A stretch of 64,000 nt of DNA from Roseovarius autotrophicus (GCF_018069895.1 NZ_JAGQDH010000009.1:1-64000); one strand, 5' to 3'. Numbered from the stretch's first letter, positions 35,897 to 45,186 are shown. Program-made: numbers and translations. Notes: generated by a model from the letters alone, not told the origin.

Positions 35897-37582
35897 TCAG
35901 ATTTCCCCTGCGAAATGGCGCATTGTCAGGCGGATCGGGTTGGGTGCCGCCTGTCCGAGACCACAGATCGAGGCGTCGGCCATCGCCTGACACAGCTCCT
36001 CCAGAAGCGGCTGATCCCAATGCTCGGCCTGCATGAGTTTCACCGCCTTTTCGCACCCCACCCGGCAGGGCGTGCATTGCCCGCAGCTTTCATCCTCGAA
36101 GAACCGCAGCATGTTAAGCGCGGCGTCGCGGGCGCTGTCGTGATCCGAGAGCACGACCACGGCGGCCGAGCCGATGAAGCTGCCATGCGGTTGCAGCGTG
36201 TCGAAATCGAGCGGGATATCGTCCATCGATGCGGGCAGAATGCCCGAGGAGGGGCCGCCCGGTTGATAGGCCTTGAAGCTGTGGCCGTCGAGCATCCCGC
36301 CGGCTGCGTCGATCACGTCAAGGATGGTGGAGCCTGCGGGCAGCAGGTGCACGCCGGGGTTCTTGACCCGACCCGAGACGGAATAGGAGCGCAGCCCTTT
36401 ACGCCCGTTCTTCTCGACCGCGTTCAGGATCTCGGGGCCATCGCGCAGGACGCGCGTGACCCAGTAGAGCGTTTCGACATTGTTGACGAGCGTGGGCCGG
36501 TTGAAGATGCCCACCTGCGCGACGAAAGGCGGGCGGTGGCGTGGCAAGCCGCGCTTGCCCTCGATCGATTCGATCATCGCCGATTCCTCGCCGCAGATAT
36601 AGGCGCCCGCGCCGCGGCGCAGCTCGACAAAGCCGGGCGAAATCACATCTTCGCCTTCCAGATTCTTGATTTCACGCCGTAATATCTCGATCACGGCTGG
36701 GTATTCGTCGCGCATGTAGATAAAGCAGCGTTCGGCCTCTACCGCCCAGGCCGCGATCAGCATTCCTTCAAGGAAAACATGGGGGTAGCGTTCTAGATAA
36801 AAGCGATCCTTGAAGGTTCCCGGCTCGCCCTCGTCGCCATTGACGGCAAGGTAGCGCGGGCCGGGTTCGGCGCGCACGAAGCCCCATTTGCGCCCCGAGG
36901 GGAAACCTGCCCCGCCCAGGCCCCGTAGCCCGGCATCGAGCAGGGTCTGCTGCACCGTCTCGAAATCGCCGCCCGCGCGCAGGGTGCGCAGCGTGTCGTA
37001 GCCGCCACTTGAACGATAGTCCGCAAGCTTTTGATATTGCGGTATATGTGCGTGAGTGTCGCCCGCCAAGATTGCGGCCCGCACCTTGTCCGGGGTGGCG
37101 TGGTCGATATGGTTGTGGCCCAGTTCCAGCACCGGCGCGGTATCGCAGCGGCCCATGCAGGGCGCGCGCAGCACGCGCACCTCTGACGGGTCGAACCCGT
37201 CCTCCAGTGCCGCCTTGAGCGCCTGCGCACCGGCGAGTTCGCAGGAGAGCGAGTCGCAGACACGGATGGTCAGTGCGGGTGGCGGCCGCTCGCCTTCCTT
37301 CACCACGTCGAAATGGGCATAGAACGTGGCGACCTCGTAGACTTCAGCCTGCGAGAGGCGCATCTCTTCGGCCAGCGCGCGCAGATGGGCGGCGGAGAGA
37401 TGGCCAAATCGGTCCTGGACGAGGTGGAGATATTCGATCAGCAGATCGCGCCGCCGGGGCCCGTCACCCAGAAGCGCGCGCACCTCGTCCCAGGCCGTAT
37501 CGTCAAGCTGCCGCCCCTTCGGCGTGCGCCGCCCCTTGCCCTTGCCCGATTTCCACACGCCCTTGCGTTCGTCGAGTGCCAT
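35897..37582 (-). CDS. Fused NuoE-NuoF-like (FdsGB) NADH-linked diaphorase subunit, probably formate dehydrogenase beta
   Basis: A 561-aa fusion. Residues about 20-180 are a thioredoxin-like [2Fe-2S] domain (Cys pattern CDSLSC and CMGRC). The rest is NuoF-like: GLGGAGFPSGRKWGF and NGDEGEPGTFKDR for FMN/NADH, and [4Fe-4S] ligands in ESCGQCTPCRVGC and ICGLG. Such fusions are the beta subunit of NAD-dependent formate dehydrogenases, as in Methylobacterium FDH1. The alpha subunit would normally follow, but ftsY comes next after 65 bp, so the partner lies elsewhere or is lost. The region from residue 1 to about 20 is Lys/Arg/Gly-rich. Confidence 0.88.
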   Translation of the reverse strand: MALDERKGVWKSGKGKGRRTPKGRQLDDTAWDEVRALLGDGPRRRDLLIEYLHLVQDRFGHLSAAHLRALAEEMRLSQAEVYEVATFYAHFDVVKEGERPPPALTIRVCDSLSCELAGAQALKAALEDGFDPSEVRVLRAPCMGRCDTAPVLELGHNHIDHATPDKVRAAILAGDTHAHIPQYQKLADYRSSGGYDTLRTLRAGGDFETVQQTLLDAGLRGLGGAGFPSGRKWGFVRAEPGPRYLAVNGDEGEPGTFKDRFYLERYPHVFLEGMLIAAWAVEAERCFIYMRDEYPAVIEILRREIKNLEGEDVISPGFVELRRGAGAYICGEESAMIESIEGKRGLPRHRPPFVAQVGIFNRPTLVNNVETLYWVTRVLRDGPEILNAVEKNGRKGLRSYSVSGRVKNPGVHLLPAGSTILDVIDAAGGMLDGHSFKAYQPGGPSSGILPASMDDIPLDFDTLQPHGSFIGSAAVVVLSDHDSARDAALNMLRFFEDESCGQCTPCRVGCEKAVKLMQAEHWDQPLLEELCQAMADASICGLGQAAPNPIRLTMRHFAGEI

Positions 37583-37778
37583 GTGTTGCCCCCCGCCTTT
37601 GTTGTCTCAAGCCATAGAGCGCCTTGCGCGGGTTGGGCGGATCAAAAGCGACATTTGCTGCGCTGGATGCGTTGCGCCGCAAGCGATGTCGCAAATCCTG
37701 TCCGGTTACGCCTTGGGACTGCCATGGTTTCTGGTATACCATAACGGATGGGAACGCCCTGACAAGTGAGCCAAGAGT

Positions 37779-38822
37779 ATGCACCTGTTTGCTTTCGCCA
37801 CGATCCCGCCGCTGGCGCTGACCGCGCTTGCCGCGCTGTTCGGCGGTGTCTGGGGGTGGTTGGCGGTCGGGTATGCGACGGCGCTGGTGTTTTGTCTGGA
37901 CCGGTTGATCGCGCGGGCAGTCGCGAACCCCGACCCCGAGACGGAGTTTCCCGCCGCCGATACGCTTCTGGTGGCACTGGGGCTGGGGTATTTCGTCGTG
38001 CTGGCGCTGGCGCTGCGGGGCGTGTCGGGCGCGGGTGGCCTTGCGGGGGGCGAGCGGGTGATGCTTGCGATTGCGGTGGGGCTGGTGGCGGGGCAGATCG
38101 CGCATCCGGTGGCGCATGAACTCATTCATTGCGGTGCGCGGGGCAAGCGGTGGCTGGGGCGGCTGATCTATACGTCGCTTCTTTTTGGCCATCACGCGAG
38201 CGCGCACCTGCATGTCCATCACGCCCTTGTCGCGACGCCCGCCGATCCAAGCAGCGCGCACCCCGGCGAGGGGTTTTACCGCTACATGCTGCGGGCCTGG
38301 CCGGGGGCGTATCTTGCCGGGTTGCGGGCCGAGACAAGGCGGCACGGGCGCGCGTTCTGGCGGCATCCTTACGCGCTCTACATGGGTGGAGCAGCGGCGA
38401 TGGTGGCGGGTGTGGCGGTGCTTTGGGACTGGCGCGGTATCGGCGCGCTTGGATTGATTGCCGGCCATGCGCAGATCCAGATCCTGCTGGCGGATTATGT
38501 GCAACATTACGGGTTGCATCGCGCACGGCGCGCCGACGGGCGATTCGTGCCGGTGGGGCCGGCTCATTCGTGGAATGCGCCGCATTGGTATTCCTCGGCG
38601 ATGACGCTCAACGCGCCGCGCCATTCGGATCATCATGTGACGCCCCGCCGCCCATATCCGGCGCTGCAACTTGTCCCGGCGGCGATGCCGGTGCTGCCCC
38701 ATTCGCTGCCGGTGATGGCGGTGCTGGCGCTGGTGCCGCCTGTCTGGCGGCGGGTGATGGACGGGCGCGCGGCGCGCTGGCGCGAATCCTCTGGCGGGGG
38801 GGCACGCGATCTGGCAGGGTAG
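37779..38822 (+). CDS. alkB: AlkB-type membrane alkane 1-monooxygenase
   Basis: A 347-aa integral-membrane di-iron hydroxylase with histidine boxes HPVAHELIH, HASAHLHVHH, YVQHYGLHR and LNAPRHSDHH, the set typical of AlkB-like enzymes that oxidise terminal methyl groups of alkanes. It is shorter than Pseudomonas AlkB (about 400 aa) but contains all the boxes. No rubredoxin gene is adjacent, so electron partners must be encoded elsewhere. A 45-bp region before the ATG contains weak promoter-like sequence. The next gene begins 3 bp after the stop. Confidence 0.85.
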   Translation: MHLFAFATIPPLALTALAALFGGVWGWLAVGYATALVFCLDRLIARAVANPDPETEFPAADTLLVALGLGYFVVLALALRGVSGAGGLAGGERVMLAIAVGLVAGQIAHPVAHELIHCGARGKRWLGRLIYTSLLFGHHASAHLHVHHALVATPADPSSAHPGEGFYRYMLRAWPGAYLAGLRAETRRHGRAFWRHPYALYMGGAAAMVAGVAVLWDWRGIGALGLIAGHAQIQILLADYVQHYGLHRARRADGRFVPVGPAHSWNAPHWYSSAMTLNAPRHSDHHVTPRRPYPALQLVPAAMPVLPHSLPVMAVLALVPPVWRRVMDGRAARWRESSGGGARDLAG

Positions 38823-38825
38823 GGC

Positions 38826-39224
38826 ATGCGCCGGATTTCCCTTGTCCTTATGGCCACGTGTGGTCTTGCCGCGCCGGCCCTTGGCCAGATGGGCGCTGCG
38901 GAATTCGATGCGCTCACACGCGGGCAGACCTTCTATTATGGGGCTGACGGGGCTGCGCCCTACGGCGCGGAGGAGTATCTCGACAACCGCCGCGTGCGAT
39001 GGTCCTTTCTCGATGGGGAATGCATCGACGGATCCTGGTATGAGGAGGCGGGACGCATCTGTTTTGTCTATGAAAACCGACCCGAGCCGCAGTGCTGGAT
39101 ATTCGAGCGGCTGGACGGGCGGCTCGTGGCGCGGTTTGACGCAGAGACCACCCTCACCGACCTTTACGAACTGCGCCGCTCGCGCGAGCCGCTTTGGTGT
39201 CAGGGGCCGGAAATCGGGGTCTAG
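38826..39224 (+). CDS. Secreted protein of unknown function downstream of alkB
   Basis: A 132-aa protein with a signal peptide (MRRISLVLMATCGLAAPALG, cleavage before QMGAA). The mature part has six aromatic-rich short strands and four cysteines (GECIDG, RICFVY, PQCWIF, LWCQG), suggesting two disulfides in the periplasm. It may be a small beta-barrel or lipocalin-like fold; no family was recognised. It begins 3 bp after alkB and is likely co-transcribed. Its TAG stop is made by the CTAG flank of the inverted-repeat element that follows, so the original C-terminus may have been different. Confidence 0.7.
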   Translation: MRRISLVLMATCGLAAPALGQMGAAEFDALTRGQTFYYGADGAAPYGAEEYLDNRRVRWSFLDGECIDGSWYEEAGRICFVYENRPEPQCWIFERLDGRLVARFDAETTLTDLYELRRSREPLWCQGPEIGV

Positions 39225-39446
39225 TGTTCGCCACCTGACATAAGTTACCTGGTATTGAGCAGGCGCGCCATGTTGGCGGAATCTAGAATGCCAGGGGCGT
39301 TGAATGGCCTTGCGCTGACGCTGGCCTCCTGCCCCCCGTGCGGGCGCTCGCGCGGCTCATCCCTCAATTGGGAATGTCCATGCGGGTCATCAACGGACAC
39401 TTTGCAGCCGCTTTGCACCGGGTATATTGCGTCAGGGGGCGAACAC
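39224..39446. mobile_element. Short inverted-repeat element (MITE or IS relic), about 220 bp
   Basis: The left end, GTGTTCGCCACCTGACATAA (39224-39243), matches the reverse complement of the right end, GTGTTCGCCCCCTGACGCAA (39446-39427), at 17 of 20 positions. Outside the core TGTTCGCC...GGCGAACA, the flanks read CTAG on both sides, as expected for a 4-bp target duplication. The interior has no convincing transposase frame. Up to pccR (39599), the remaining 150 bp hold the pccR promoter region. Confidence 0.65.
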
Positions 39447-39543
39447 TAGCGTGCTGCGTTGACCTGGAATTTCCCGTCCCGATCGTGACTCTGAACAGCT
39501 GCGACATACGCCAGCTTTCGAGAGGCAACCCTCTTGCCTCACA

Positions 39544-39584
39544 TGTTTTGCAAACATAGGATCGGGAAAAGCTAATCTGCAAAC
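39544..39584 (+). promoter_or_regulatory. TTTGCAAA-type elements before the pccR start
   Basis: TGTTTTGCAAACA (39544-39556) contains TTTGCAAA and is followed at 39576 by TCTGCAAA, just ahead of the ribosome-binding site AGGAGG. PccR of Rhodobacter sphaeroides is described as binding TTTGCAAA repeats, so these may be autoregulatory sites. Confidence 0.5.
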
Positions 39585-39598
39585 AGGAGGCCGCCGCC

Positions 39599-40996
39599 AT
39601 GGCCACGCGCAAACTTTATGCCGGGGCCAAGCTGCGCGAGACGCGGCAGCGGCTGGGGCTGACGCAAAAGGATTTCGCGGCCAAGCTGGGCGTGTCGCTG
39701 CCCTATCTCAACCAGATGGAGAACAACAACCGCCCGGTTTCGACGACGGTGGTGCTGGCTCTGGCGCAGGAATTCGGTTTTGACGTGACCGAGCTTTCCA
39801 CCGGCGATGCCGAGCGGCTGGTCTCGGACATGCGCGAGGCGCTGGCCGATCCGGTCTTTGGCGACGATCCGCCGCCGCTGGCCGATCTGCGGCTGGCGGC
39901 GTCGAACGCGCCGGCGCTGGCGCGGGCCTTTCTGGAACTGCACCGTGCCTATCGCCAGACCCACGAGCGGCTGGCGAGCCTTGACGAGGCCCTGGGGCGC
40001 GAGGATGCGCGCAGCCAGTCGAGCCCATGGGACGAGGTGCGCGACTTCTTCCATTACTGCGACAACTATATCGACGCGGTCGATCGCGCTGCGGAACGTT
40101 TTGCCGAAGGGGCGGCGCGCGGCGGGGTGGAGGGGCTTGCGCGGCAGCGTCTCTCGGAGATGGGGATCAGCGTGACCGAGGCCGACACGGCCGTTTTGCG
40201 TCAGTTTGACCGCGCCAGGGGCACGCTCACCCTCTCGGCGCGAGCGGCCCCAGAGACGCGGCGCTTTCAACTGCTGCTGCAACTGGCGCTCTTGATGCAG
40301 GATCAGTTACTGGAGGCAACGCTTGATTTCGCGCGGTTCCAGTCCGAGGCGGCGCGCGCCATCGCCAAGATGGGGCTGGCCAATTACTTTGCCGGGGCGG
40401 CTCTCATGCCTTATGGCGCGTTTCTGGCCACGGCTCAGGAGGTGCGGCACGATCTGGAAGTGCTGGCGCTGCGCTTTGGGGCCTCGATCGAGCAGGTCTG
40501 TCACCGGCTTTCGACGCTGCAACGACCGGGCGCCAAGGGCATTCCGTTCTTTTTCGTGCGGGTCGATCAGGCGGGCACGATCACCAAGCGCCATTCCGCC
40601 ACGCGGCTGCAATTTGCGCGCTTCGGCGGCGCTTGTCCGCTCTGGAACGTGCATCGCGCGTTCGAGACGCCGGGGCGCTTCCTGCGCCAACTGGCCGAGA
40701 CGCCGGACGGGGTGCGCTATATCAGCCTTGCGCGCGATGTCTCGAAACCGGGCGGCAGTTTCGGCGCACCGGTGCGGCGCTTCGCCATAGCGCTTGGTTG
40801 CGAGGTGCGCCATGCGGGCGATCTGGTCTATGCCGACGATCTCGACGTGAGCAATGCCCGCGCGTTCGAGCCGATCGGGATTTCGTGCCGCATCTGCGAA
40901 CGCACCGAGTGCCACCAACGCTCGGTCCCTCCGCTGGAACGTCGCCTTCAGGTGACGCCGGACGAGCGCGGGGTGTTGCCCTATCGGGTGGGTTGA
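39599..40996 (+). CDS. pccR: Short-chain fatty-acyl-CoA regulator, PccR/ScfR family
   Basis: A 465-aa transcription factor. An XRE-type helix-turn-helix spans about residues 9-65 (LTQKDFAAKLGVSLPYLNQM). A central IrrE/ImmA-like region follows, and the C-terminal acyl-CoA-sensing domain ends with a cysteine cluster, GISCRICERTECHQRS. The family controls propionyl-CoA or acetate assimilation; PccR controls pccB in Rhodobacter. pccB, pccA and methylmalonyl-CoA mutase lie 9-18 kb downstream here, and similar TTTGCAAA elements precede pccB. ATG 39599 is preceded by AGGAGG. It converges with the IMPase gene, overlapping by 16 bp. Confidence 0.87.
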   Translation: MATRKLYAGAKLRETRQRLGLTQKDFAAKLGVSLPYLNQMENNNRPVSTTVVLALAQEFGFDVTELSTGDAERLVSDMREALADPVFGDDPPPLADLRLAASNAPALARAFLELHRAYRQTHERLASLDEALGREDARSQSSPWDEVRDFFHYCDNYIDAVDRAAERFAEGAARGGVEGLARQRLSEMGISVTEADTAVLRQFDRARGTLTLSARAAPETRRFQLLLQLALLMQDQLLEATLDFARFQSEAARAIAKMGLANYFAGAALMPYGAFLATAQEVRHDLEVLALRFGASIEQVCHRLSTLQRPGAKGIPFFFVRVDQAGTITKRHSATRLQFARFGGACPLWNVHRAFETPGRFLRQLAETPDGVRYISLARDVSKPGGSFGAPVRRFAIALGCEVRHAGDLVYADDLDVSNARAFEPIGISCRICERTECHQRSVPPLERRLQVTPDERGVLPYRVG

Positions 40997-41859
40997 GCTT
41001 CGGTGATCGGCGCGAAATGCTCGGCAAGGCGTTGCCAGGCGGTGTCGTTGGCCGCTGCAAGCAGGATGCCTTCGGTCACGCTCGTGTCATACTCGCGCCC
41101 GTCGAGCATCCGCGCGACGCCCCCCGCCTGACGGCAGATCAGCACCCCCGCCGCATGGTCCCACGGGTTGAGCTGGCCCGACAGGACGAAATCCACTGCC
41201 CCCTGCGCCAGAAGCCGGTATTCGTGACACGAGCAGCGCAGTGCGGTGAGCCGCGCGAGCGCCGGGGCGAGGGGGGCCAGACGTTCCTGCTGCGCCTTGG
41301 GCATGAGCGAGACATGGGCATAGCCCTGCATCTCGGCCAACGCCTTTGTGGCGGCGGTGAAGATGGGGCGCTCGGCCCCGAGGGCGGGGGCGAGGCGGGC
41401 CCGTGCGGTTTCGTCCGCGAGGATCCAGTCGTCGGCGATGGGGTCATAGAGCAGGCCAAGAACCGGGCGGCCAAAGCGCGTGACCGCGATGATGACGCCG
41501 AAGAGCGGCAGGCCATGGACGAAATTCCATGTCCCGTCCACCGGGTCGATGATGATGGCAAGCTCTGCATCGGAGACCTTGTCGCGCAACTCCGGCTTTG
41601 CAGCCACCGCCTCTTCGCCGATGATGAGGGCATGGGGGAAAAGCCGTTGCAGCCCCCGTGCGATCATTGCCTCGGCGGCATGGTCGGCCTCGGTCACAAG
41701 ATCATGCGGCCCGGATTTGGTGTCGGCCTCGGCGCGGCTGATGGTGCGAAAGCGCGGCAGGATCTCGGCTCGCGCGGCGCGGCGCACGAGATTGACAAGA
41801 GCAACCTGTTGCGCGGGGCTGAGCGGCGGCGAGAGCGGGATGGGCAGCGAATCGGTCAT
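40981..41859 (-). CDS. Inositol-monophosphatase family phosphatase
   Basis: A 292-aa Mg2+-dependent phosphatase: GEEAV, the metal-binding IIDPVDGTWNFVHG and the C-terminal NPWDHAAGVLI are all present. Family members dephosphorylate inositol phosphate, histidinol phosphate, fructose bisphosphate or PAP; the specific substrate is not evident. ATG 41859 follows GGAGAGGCC (minus strand) and is preferred to a longer frame that crosses the dispersed repeat. It lies downstream of the ABC permease gene on the same strand, but a repeat separates them. Confidence 0.9.
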   Translation of the reverse strand: MTDSLPIPLSPPLSPAQQVALVNLVRRAARAEILPRFRTISRAEADTKSGPHDLVTEADHAAEAMIARGLQRLFPHALIIGEEAVAAKPELRDKVSDAELAIIIDPVDGTWNFVHGLPLFGVIIAVTRFGRPVLGLLYDPIADDWILADETARARLAPALGAERPIFTAATKALAEMQGYAHVSLMPKAQQERLAPLAPALARLTALRCSCHEYRLLAQGAVDFVLSGQLNPWDHAAGVLICRQAGGVARMLDGREYDTSVTEGILLAAANDTAWQRLAEHFAPITEAQPTR

Positions 41860-41940
41860 GGCCTCTCCATTCGGTGTCGAGGGGTAAGTGCCACCGCGAC
41901 GTGACGATTTCAACGCGGGTCGCCAGACCCGAGGCCGGGG

Positions 41941-41968
41941 GTTCCCCCCGGACCCCCGGAGTATTTGA
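41941..41968. repeat. Dispersed intergenic repeat, copy B
   Basis: GTTCCCCCCGGACCCCCGGAGTATTTGA shares the core CCCCGGACCCCCGGRRTATTT with the other copies. It lies between the ABC permease stop and the IMPase start. Confidence 0.55.
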
Positions 41969-41983
41969 CGAACAGTGAACCGG

Positions 41984-44506
41984 CTATTCGCGGCCCCGCA
42001 GCACGCGGGCGGGGCGGGTTGCGAGTGGCGCGATGGCATAGGCGAGTCCGGCGAGAAGCGTGACGGCTATGCCGCCCGCAACGATGGCGAGCGCGGAGGG
42101 CCAGATCACCACAAAGGGCGTGTCCATCACGAAATGGCTGACCGCCCAGCCCCCGGCAATCCCTGCGCCGAGTGCGACCAGCCCGGCCACGGCCCCGAGG
42201 AGGAGGGCGCGCAGCGCAAGCCCCCAGAGGATGCGGGCGCGCGTGGCGCCCAGAACCTTGAGGATCGCGGCCTCGTAGCTGCGGGCGCGTTGGTCGGCGG
42301 CTGCGGCCCCGATCAGCACCAGGAACCCGGTCAGAAGCGTGACCGAGGCCCCCCAGGAGGTGGCCGAGGCGAGGCTGGCGAGAAGGTCGCTCACGCGCAG
42401 AAGCGCGTCGCGCACACTGATGGCGGTGATATTGGCGTGGCGGTCGGTGACATCGCGCAGGATCGCCTCTTCGGCCCCGGGGCTGTCGGCATAGACGGTG
42501 GCGATGAAGGTATGCGGCGCGCCTGCCAGCGCCGAGGGGTTCATCAACATGACGAAGCCCATGCCGACGCTGGAGAAATCCACCTCGCGCAGCGAGGTGA
42601 TCGGCGCGGTGAGATCGCGCCCGAGGATGTTGACGGTGATTGCGTCGCCAAGAGAGAGCCCGATTTCTGCCGCCTCTTCGGCGGAAAAGCTGATCTGGGG
42701 CGGGCCGTCATAGCCCTCGCCCCACCATGTGCCCTCGGTGATCTCGGTGCGGGCGGGGAGCGCGCCTGCGTAGCTCACGGCGCGGTCGCCCTCGACCACC
42801 CAATGACCGGGGGCGACCTCGCGCGCGGGGCGGTCATTGATGCGGGTGATGAAGCCGCGCAGCATCGGTGCATGATCGACGCGGCTTACCTCCGGGTCGG
42901 TGGCGAGGCGGTCGAGAAACCATGGAATCTGTTCTTTTTGCAGATCGACGAAGAAGAAGGAGGGCGCGCGTTCGGGCAGGTCGCCCGCGATGGCGCGGCG
43001 CAGGTTGCCGTCGATCTGTCCCACGGCGGCAAGCACCGAGAGGCCGAGGCCGAGCGAGAGCATGACCGGGCCTGCCGTGCTGCCGGGGCCGCCGATGGCG
43101 CCGAGTGCCCAGCCCAGCGCGGGCTGCCCCCTGAGGCGAGGGCGGAGCGCACGGGCGGCGCGGGTGATGCCGAGCGCGGCGAGGGTGAGGAACGCGAGCG
43201 CCCCGAGGATGCCGGCCGCCGTCCAGAGCGTGAGCCTGAGATTGCCGGAAAAGACTGCCGCCGCGCCGATAAGCAGCGCGAGCAGCGCAAGCGTGAGGAC
43301 GACCCAGGGCCAGCCCGGCCAGCCGTGGCGCGCGCCTGCCGCCTCGCGGTAAAGCGCGGCGGCACGGACCTCGCGGGCGCGGGCGAGCGGCCAGAGAGTG
43401 AAGATGAGCACGCTCAGAACCGAGTAGAGCGTAGCCTCGATCATCGGCGCGGGGTAAGGGGCGAAGACCGCCGGAACGGGCAGGCGGGCCGAGATGAGCG
43501 GCCCGAGCGCCACCGGCAGGCCCACGCCGAGGAGCAGCCCGCCGAGGATACCGAGGAGCGCAAGCAGACCCACCTGAAGGAAATAGGTCAGGAAGATCGT
43601 GCGCTGATCGGCGCCGAGCGTGCGCAGCGTGGCGATGACCTGCACCTTGGTGGCGAGATAGGCGCGCAGCGCCGCCGAGATGCCGACCCCGCCGACAGCG
43701 AGGCCCGAGAGGCCCACGAGTACGAGGAAGGCCCCCAGCCGGGTGACGAATTCGGCGACGCGCGGGCTGGCGTTGCGGGCGTCGTTCCAGCGCGCGCCGG
43801 TGCCGTCAAGCGCGGCCTCGGCACGGGCGGCGAGCGCGTCGAGATCGCTGGCTTGCGGCAGGGTCAGACGGTAGCGCGAGGTGAAAAGCGAGCCGGGGGC
43901 GAGCAGGCCCGACCCGTCAAGCGCCGTGCGTGCCACGATCGAGCGCGGCCCGAGGCCGAAGCCCGCGCGCGAGGGGTCCGGCTCGCGGGTTATCAGCGCC
44001 ATCAGGCGAAAGCCTTGCTCGCCGAGGCGGAACGTCTCTCCCGGCGCGATGCCGAGGCGGTTGGCGAGCACCGGCTCGATCACCGCGCCGGGAAGGCCGT
44101 CCGCCCCGGCCAGCGCCGTGGCCAGCGGCATGTCAGGCGTGAGTCCGACGGCGCCGACAAGGGGATAGGACGCATCCACCGCCTTGACCTGTGTGAGTTC
44201 GCGCCGCCCGTCTCCGGATACGGCCATGGAGCGGAAATCGGCGATCTCCGAGACGCGGGTGGCATGCGCCTCCATCCAGTCACGTTCGGTTTCGGTGGCG
44301 AAACGGTAGGTGAATTCAATCTCGGCATCGCCGCCCAGAAGCTCGGCCCCCTGGGTGGCCAGCCCCGCGCGCACGCTTTCTCGCAGGGTGCCGACGGCGG
44401 CGATGGCGGCGACGCCAAGGATCACGCAGCCCAGAAAGATGCGAAAACCCCTCAGCCCCCCGCGCAATTCGCGCCGTGCAAGCCGTGCCGCGATCCTCAG
44501 GCTCAT
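41984..44506 (-). CDS. FtsX-like ABC transporter permease (YbbP-type, double FtsX)
   Basis: An 840-aa inner-membrane protein with an N-terminal membrane anchor, a large periplasmic domain (about residues 50-260), then FtsX-type membrane bundles, a central pair of extra segments around residue 400-470, a second periplasmic domain and a final FtsX bundle (SYEAAILKVLGATRARIL). This layout matches YbbP, paired with the ATPase YbbA; such systems move lipophilic or envelope molecules rather than importing nutrients. The start overlaps the ATPase stop by four bases (ATGA). Confidence 0.88.
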   Translation of the reverse strand: MSLRIAARLARRELRGGLRGFRIFLGCVILGVAAIAAVGTLRESVRAGLATQGAELLGGDAEIEFTYRFATETERDWMEAHATRVSEIADFRSMAVSGDGRRELTQVKAVDASYPLVGAVGLTPDMPLATALAGADGLPGAVIEPVLANRLGIAPGETFRLGEQGFRLMALITREPDPSRAGFGLGPRSIVARTALDGSGLLAPGSLFTSRYRLTLPQASDLDALAARAEAALDGTGARWNDARNASPRVAEFVTRLGAFLVLVGLSGLAVGGVGISAALRAYLATKVQVIATLRTLGADQRTIFLTYFLQVGLLALLGILGGLLLGVGLPVALGPLISARLPVPAVFAPYPAPMIEATLYSVLSVLIFTLWPLARAREVRAAALYREAAGARHGWPGWPWVVLTLALLALLIGAAAVFSGNLRLTLWTAAGILGALAFLTLAALGITRAARALRPRLRGQPALGWALGAIGGPGSTAGPVMLSLGLGLSVLAAVGQIDGNLRRAIAGDLPERAPSFFFVDLQKEQIPWFLDRLATDPEVSRVDHAPMLRGFITRINDRPAREVAPGHWVVEGDRAVSYAGALPARTEITEGTWWGEGYDGPPQISFSAEEAAEIGLSLGDAITVNILGRDLTAPITSLREVDFSSVGMGFVMLMNPSALAGAPHTFIATVYADSPGAEEAILRDVTDRHANITAISVRDALLRVSDLLASLASATSWGASVTLLTGFLVLIGAAAADQRARSYEAAILKVLGATRARILWGLALRALLLGAVAGLVALGAGIAGGWAVSHFVMDTPFVVIWPSALAIVAGGIAVTLLAGLAYAIAPLATRPARVLRGRE

Positions 44507-45186
44507 GCCGCCGCCGCCGTTTCGATCCGCCCGTCGCGCAACGCGATCACCCGGTCGCAGCGCGCCGCAAGCACGGGATCGTGGGTGACAAGCACCAGTG
44601 TCGCGCCGTGCCGGTCGCGCAGTCCGAAGAGCAGATCGACGATGGCTGCGCCGGTGGCGCTGTCGAGATTGCCCGTGGGCTCGTCGGCGAGGATGAGCGC
44701 GGGGCGCGGGGCGGCGGCGCGGGCGAGCGCCACGCGCTGCTGTTCGCCACCCGAAAGCTGCGAAGGGTAATGGTTCGCGCGGGTGGCCAGCCCCACAGCC
44801 TCCAGTTCCTCCAGCGCGCGGGTGCGGGCATCGGGGCGACCGGCAAGCTCAAGCGGGGTTGCGACGTTTTCAAGCGCGGTCATGGTCGGGATGAGGTGGA
44901 AGGACTGGAACACCACGCCGACATGCGCACGCCTGAGCCGCGCGAGCGCATCCTCGTTCATCGCGCCGAGATCCTGGCCCATGGCGCGCACCGTGCCGCC
45001 CGTCGCGCGCTCCAGCCCGCCCATGAGCATCAAGAGCGAGGATTTGCCGGAACCCGAGGGGCCGACAAGCCCGACCGTCTCGCCGCTGTGGACATCGAGC
45101 GTGATCCCGTGAAGTATCTCGATGAGACCGGCATTGCCCTCAAGCGCAAGACGCGCATCATTGAGGGACAAAAGGGGAGAGCTCAT
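44503..45186 (-). CDS. ABC transporter ATPase (YbbA/LolD type)
   Basis: A 227-aa ATPase with Walker A VGPSGSGKSS, Q-loop VFQSFHLIPTM, signature LSGGEQQRVALARA, Walker B ALILADEPTGNLD and VTHD. This is the LolD/MacB/YbbA pattern that powers FtsX-type permeases. ATG 45186 is chosen because it gives the family start and because the same CATG tetranucleotide carries the start codon of tesA on the other strand. In E. coli too, ybbA-ybbP is divergent from tesA. Confidence 0.93.
   Translation of the reverse strand: MSSPLLSLNDARLALEGNAGLIEILHGITLDVHSGETVGLVGPSGSGKSSLLMLMGGLERATGGTVRAMGQDLGAMNEDALARLRRAHVGVVFQSFHLIPTMTALENVATPLELAGRPDARTRALEELEAVGLATRANHYPSQLSGGEQQRVALARAAAPRPALILADEPTGNLDSATGAAIVDLLFGLRDRHGATLVLVTHDPVLAARCDRVIALRDGRIETAAAA

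Noticed and set aside
39255..39559. Two short plus-strand frames before pccR
   Set aside because: They lie in or across the inverted-repeat element, lack ribosome-binding sites and resemble no protein.
42060..44770. A 931-codon plus-strand frame opposite the ABC permease gene
   Set aside because: It is the complement of the FtsX-like permease and ATPase genes; its product is Arg/Gly/Glu-rich without any domain, as is usual for antisense frames in GC-rich DNA.
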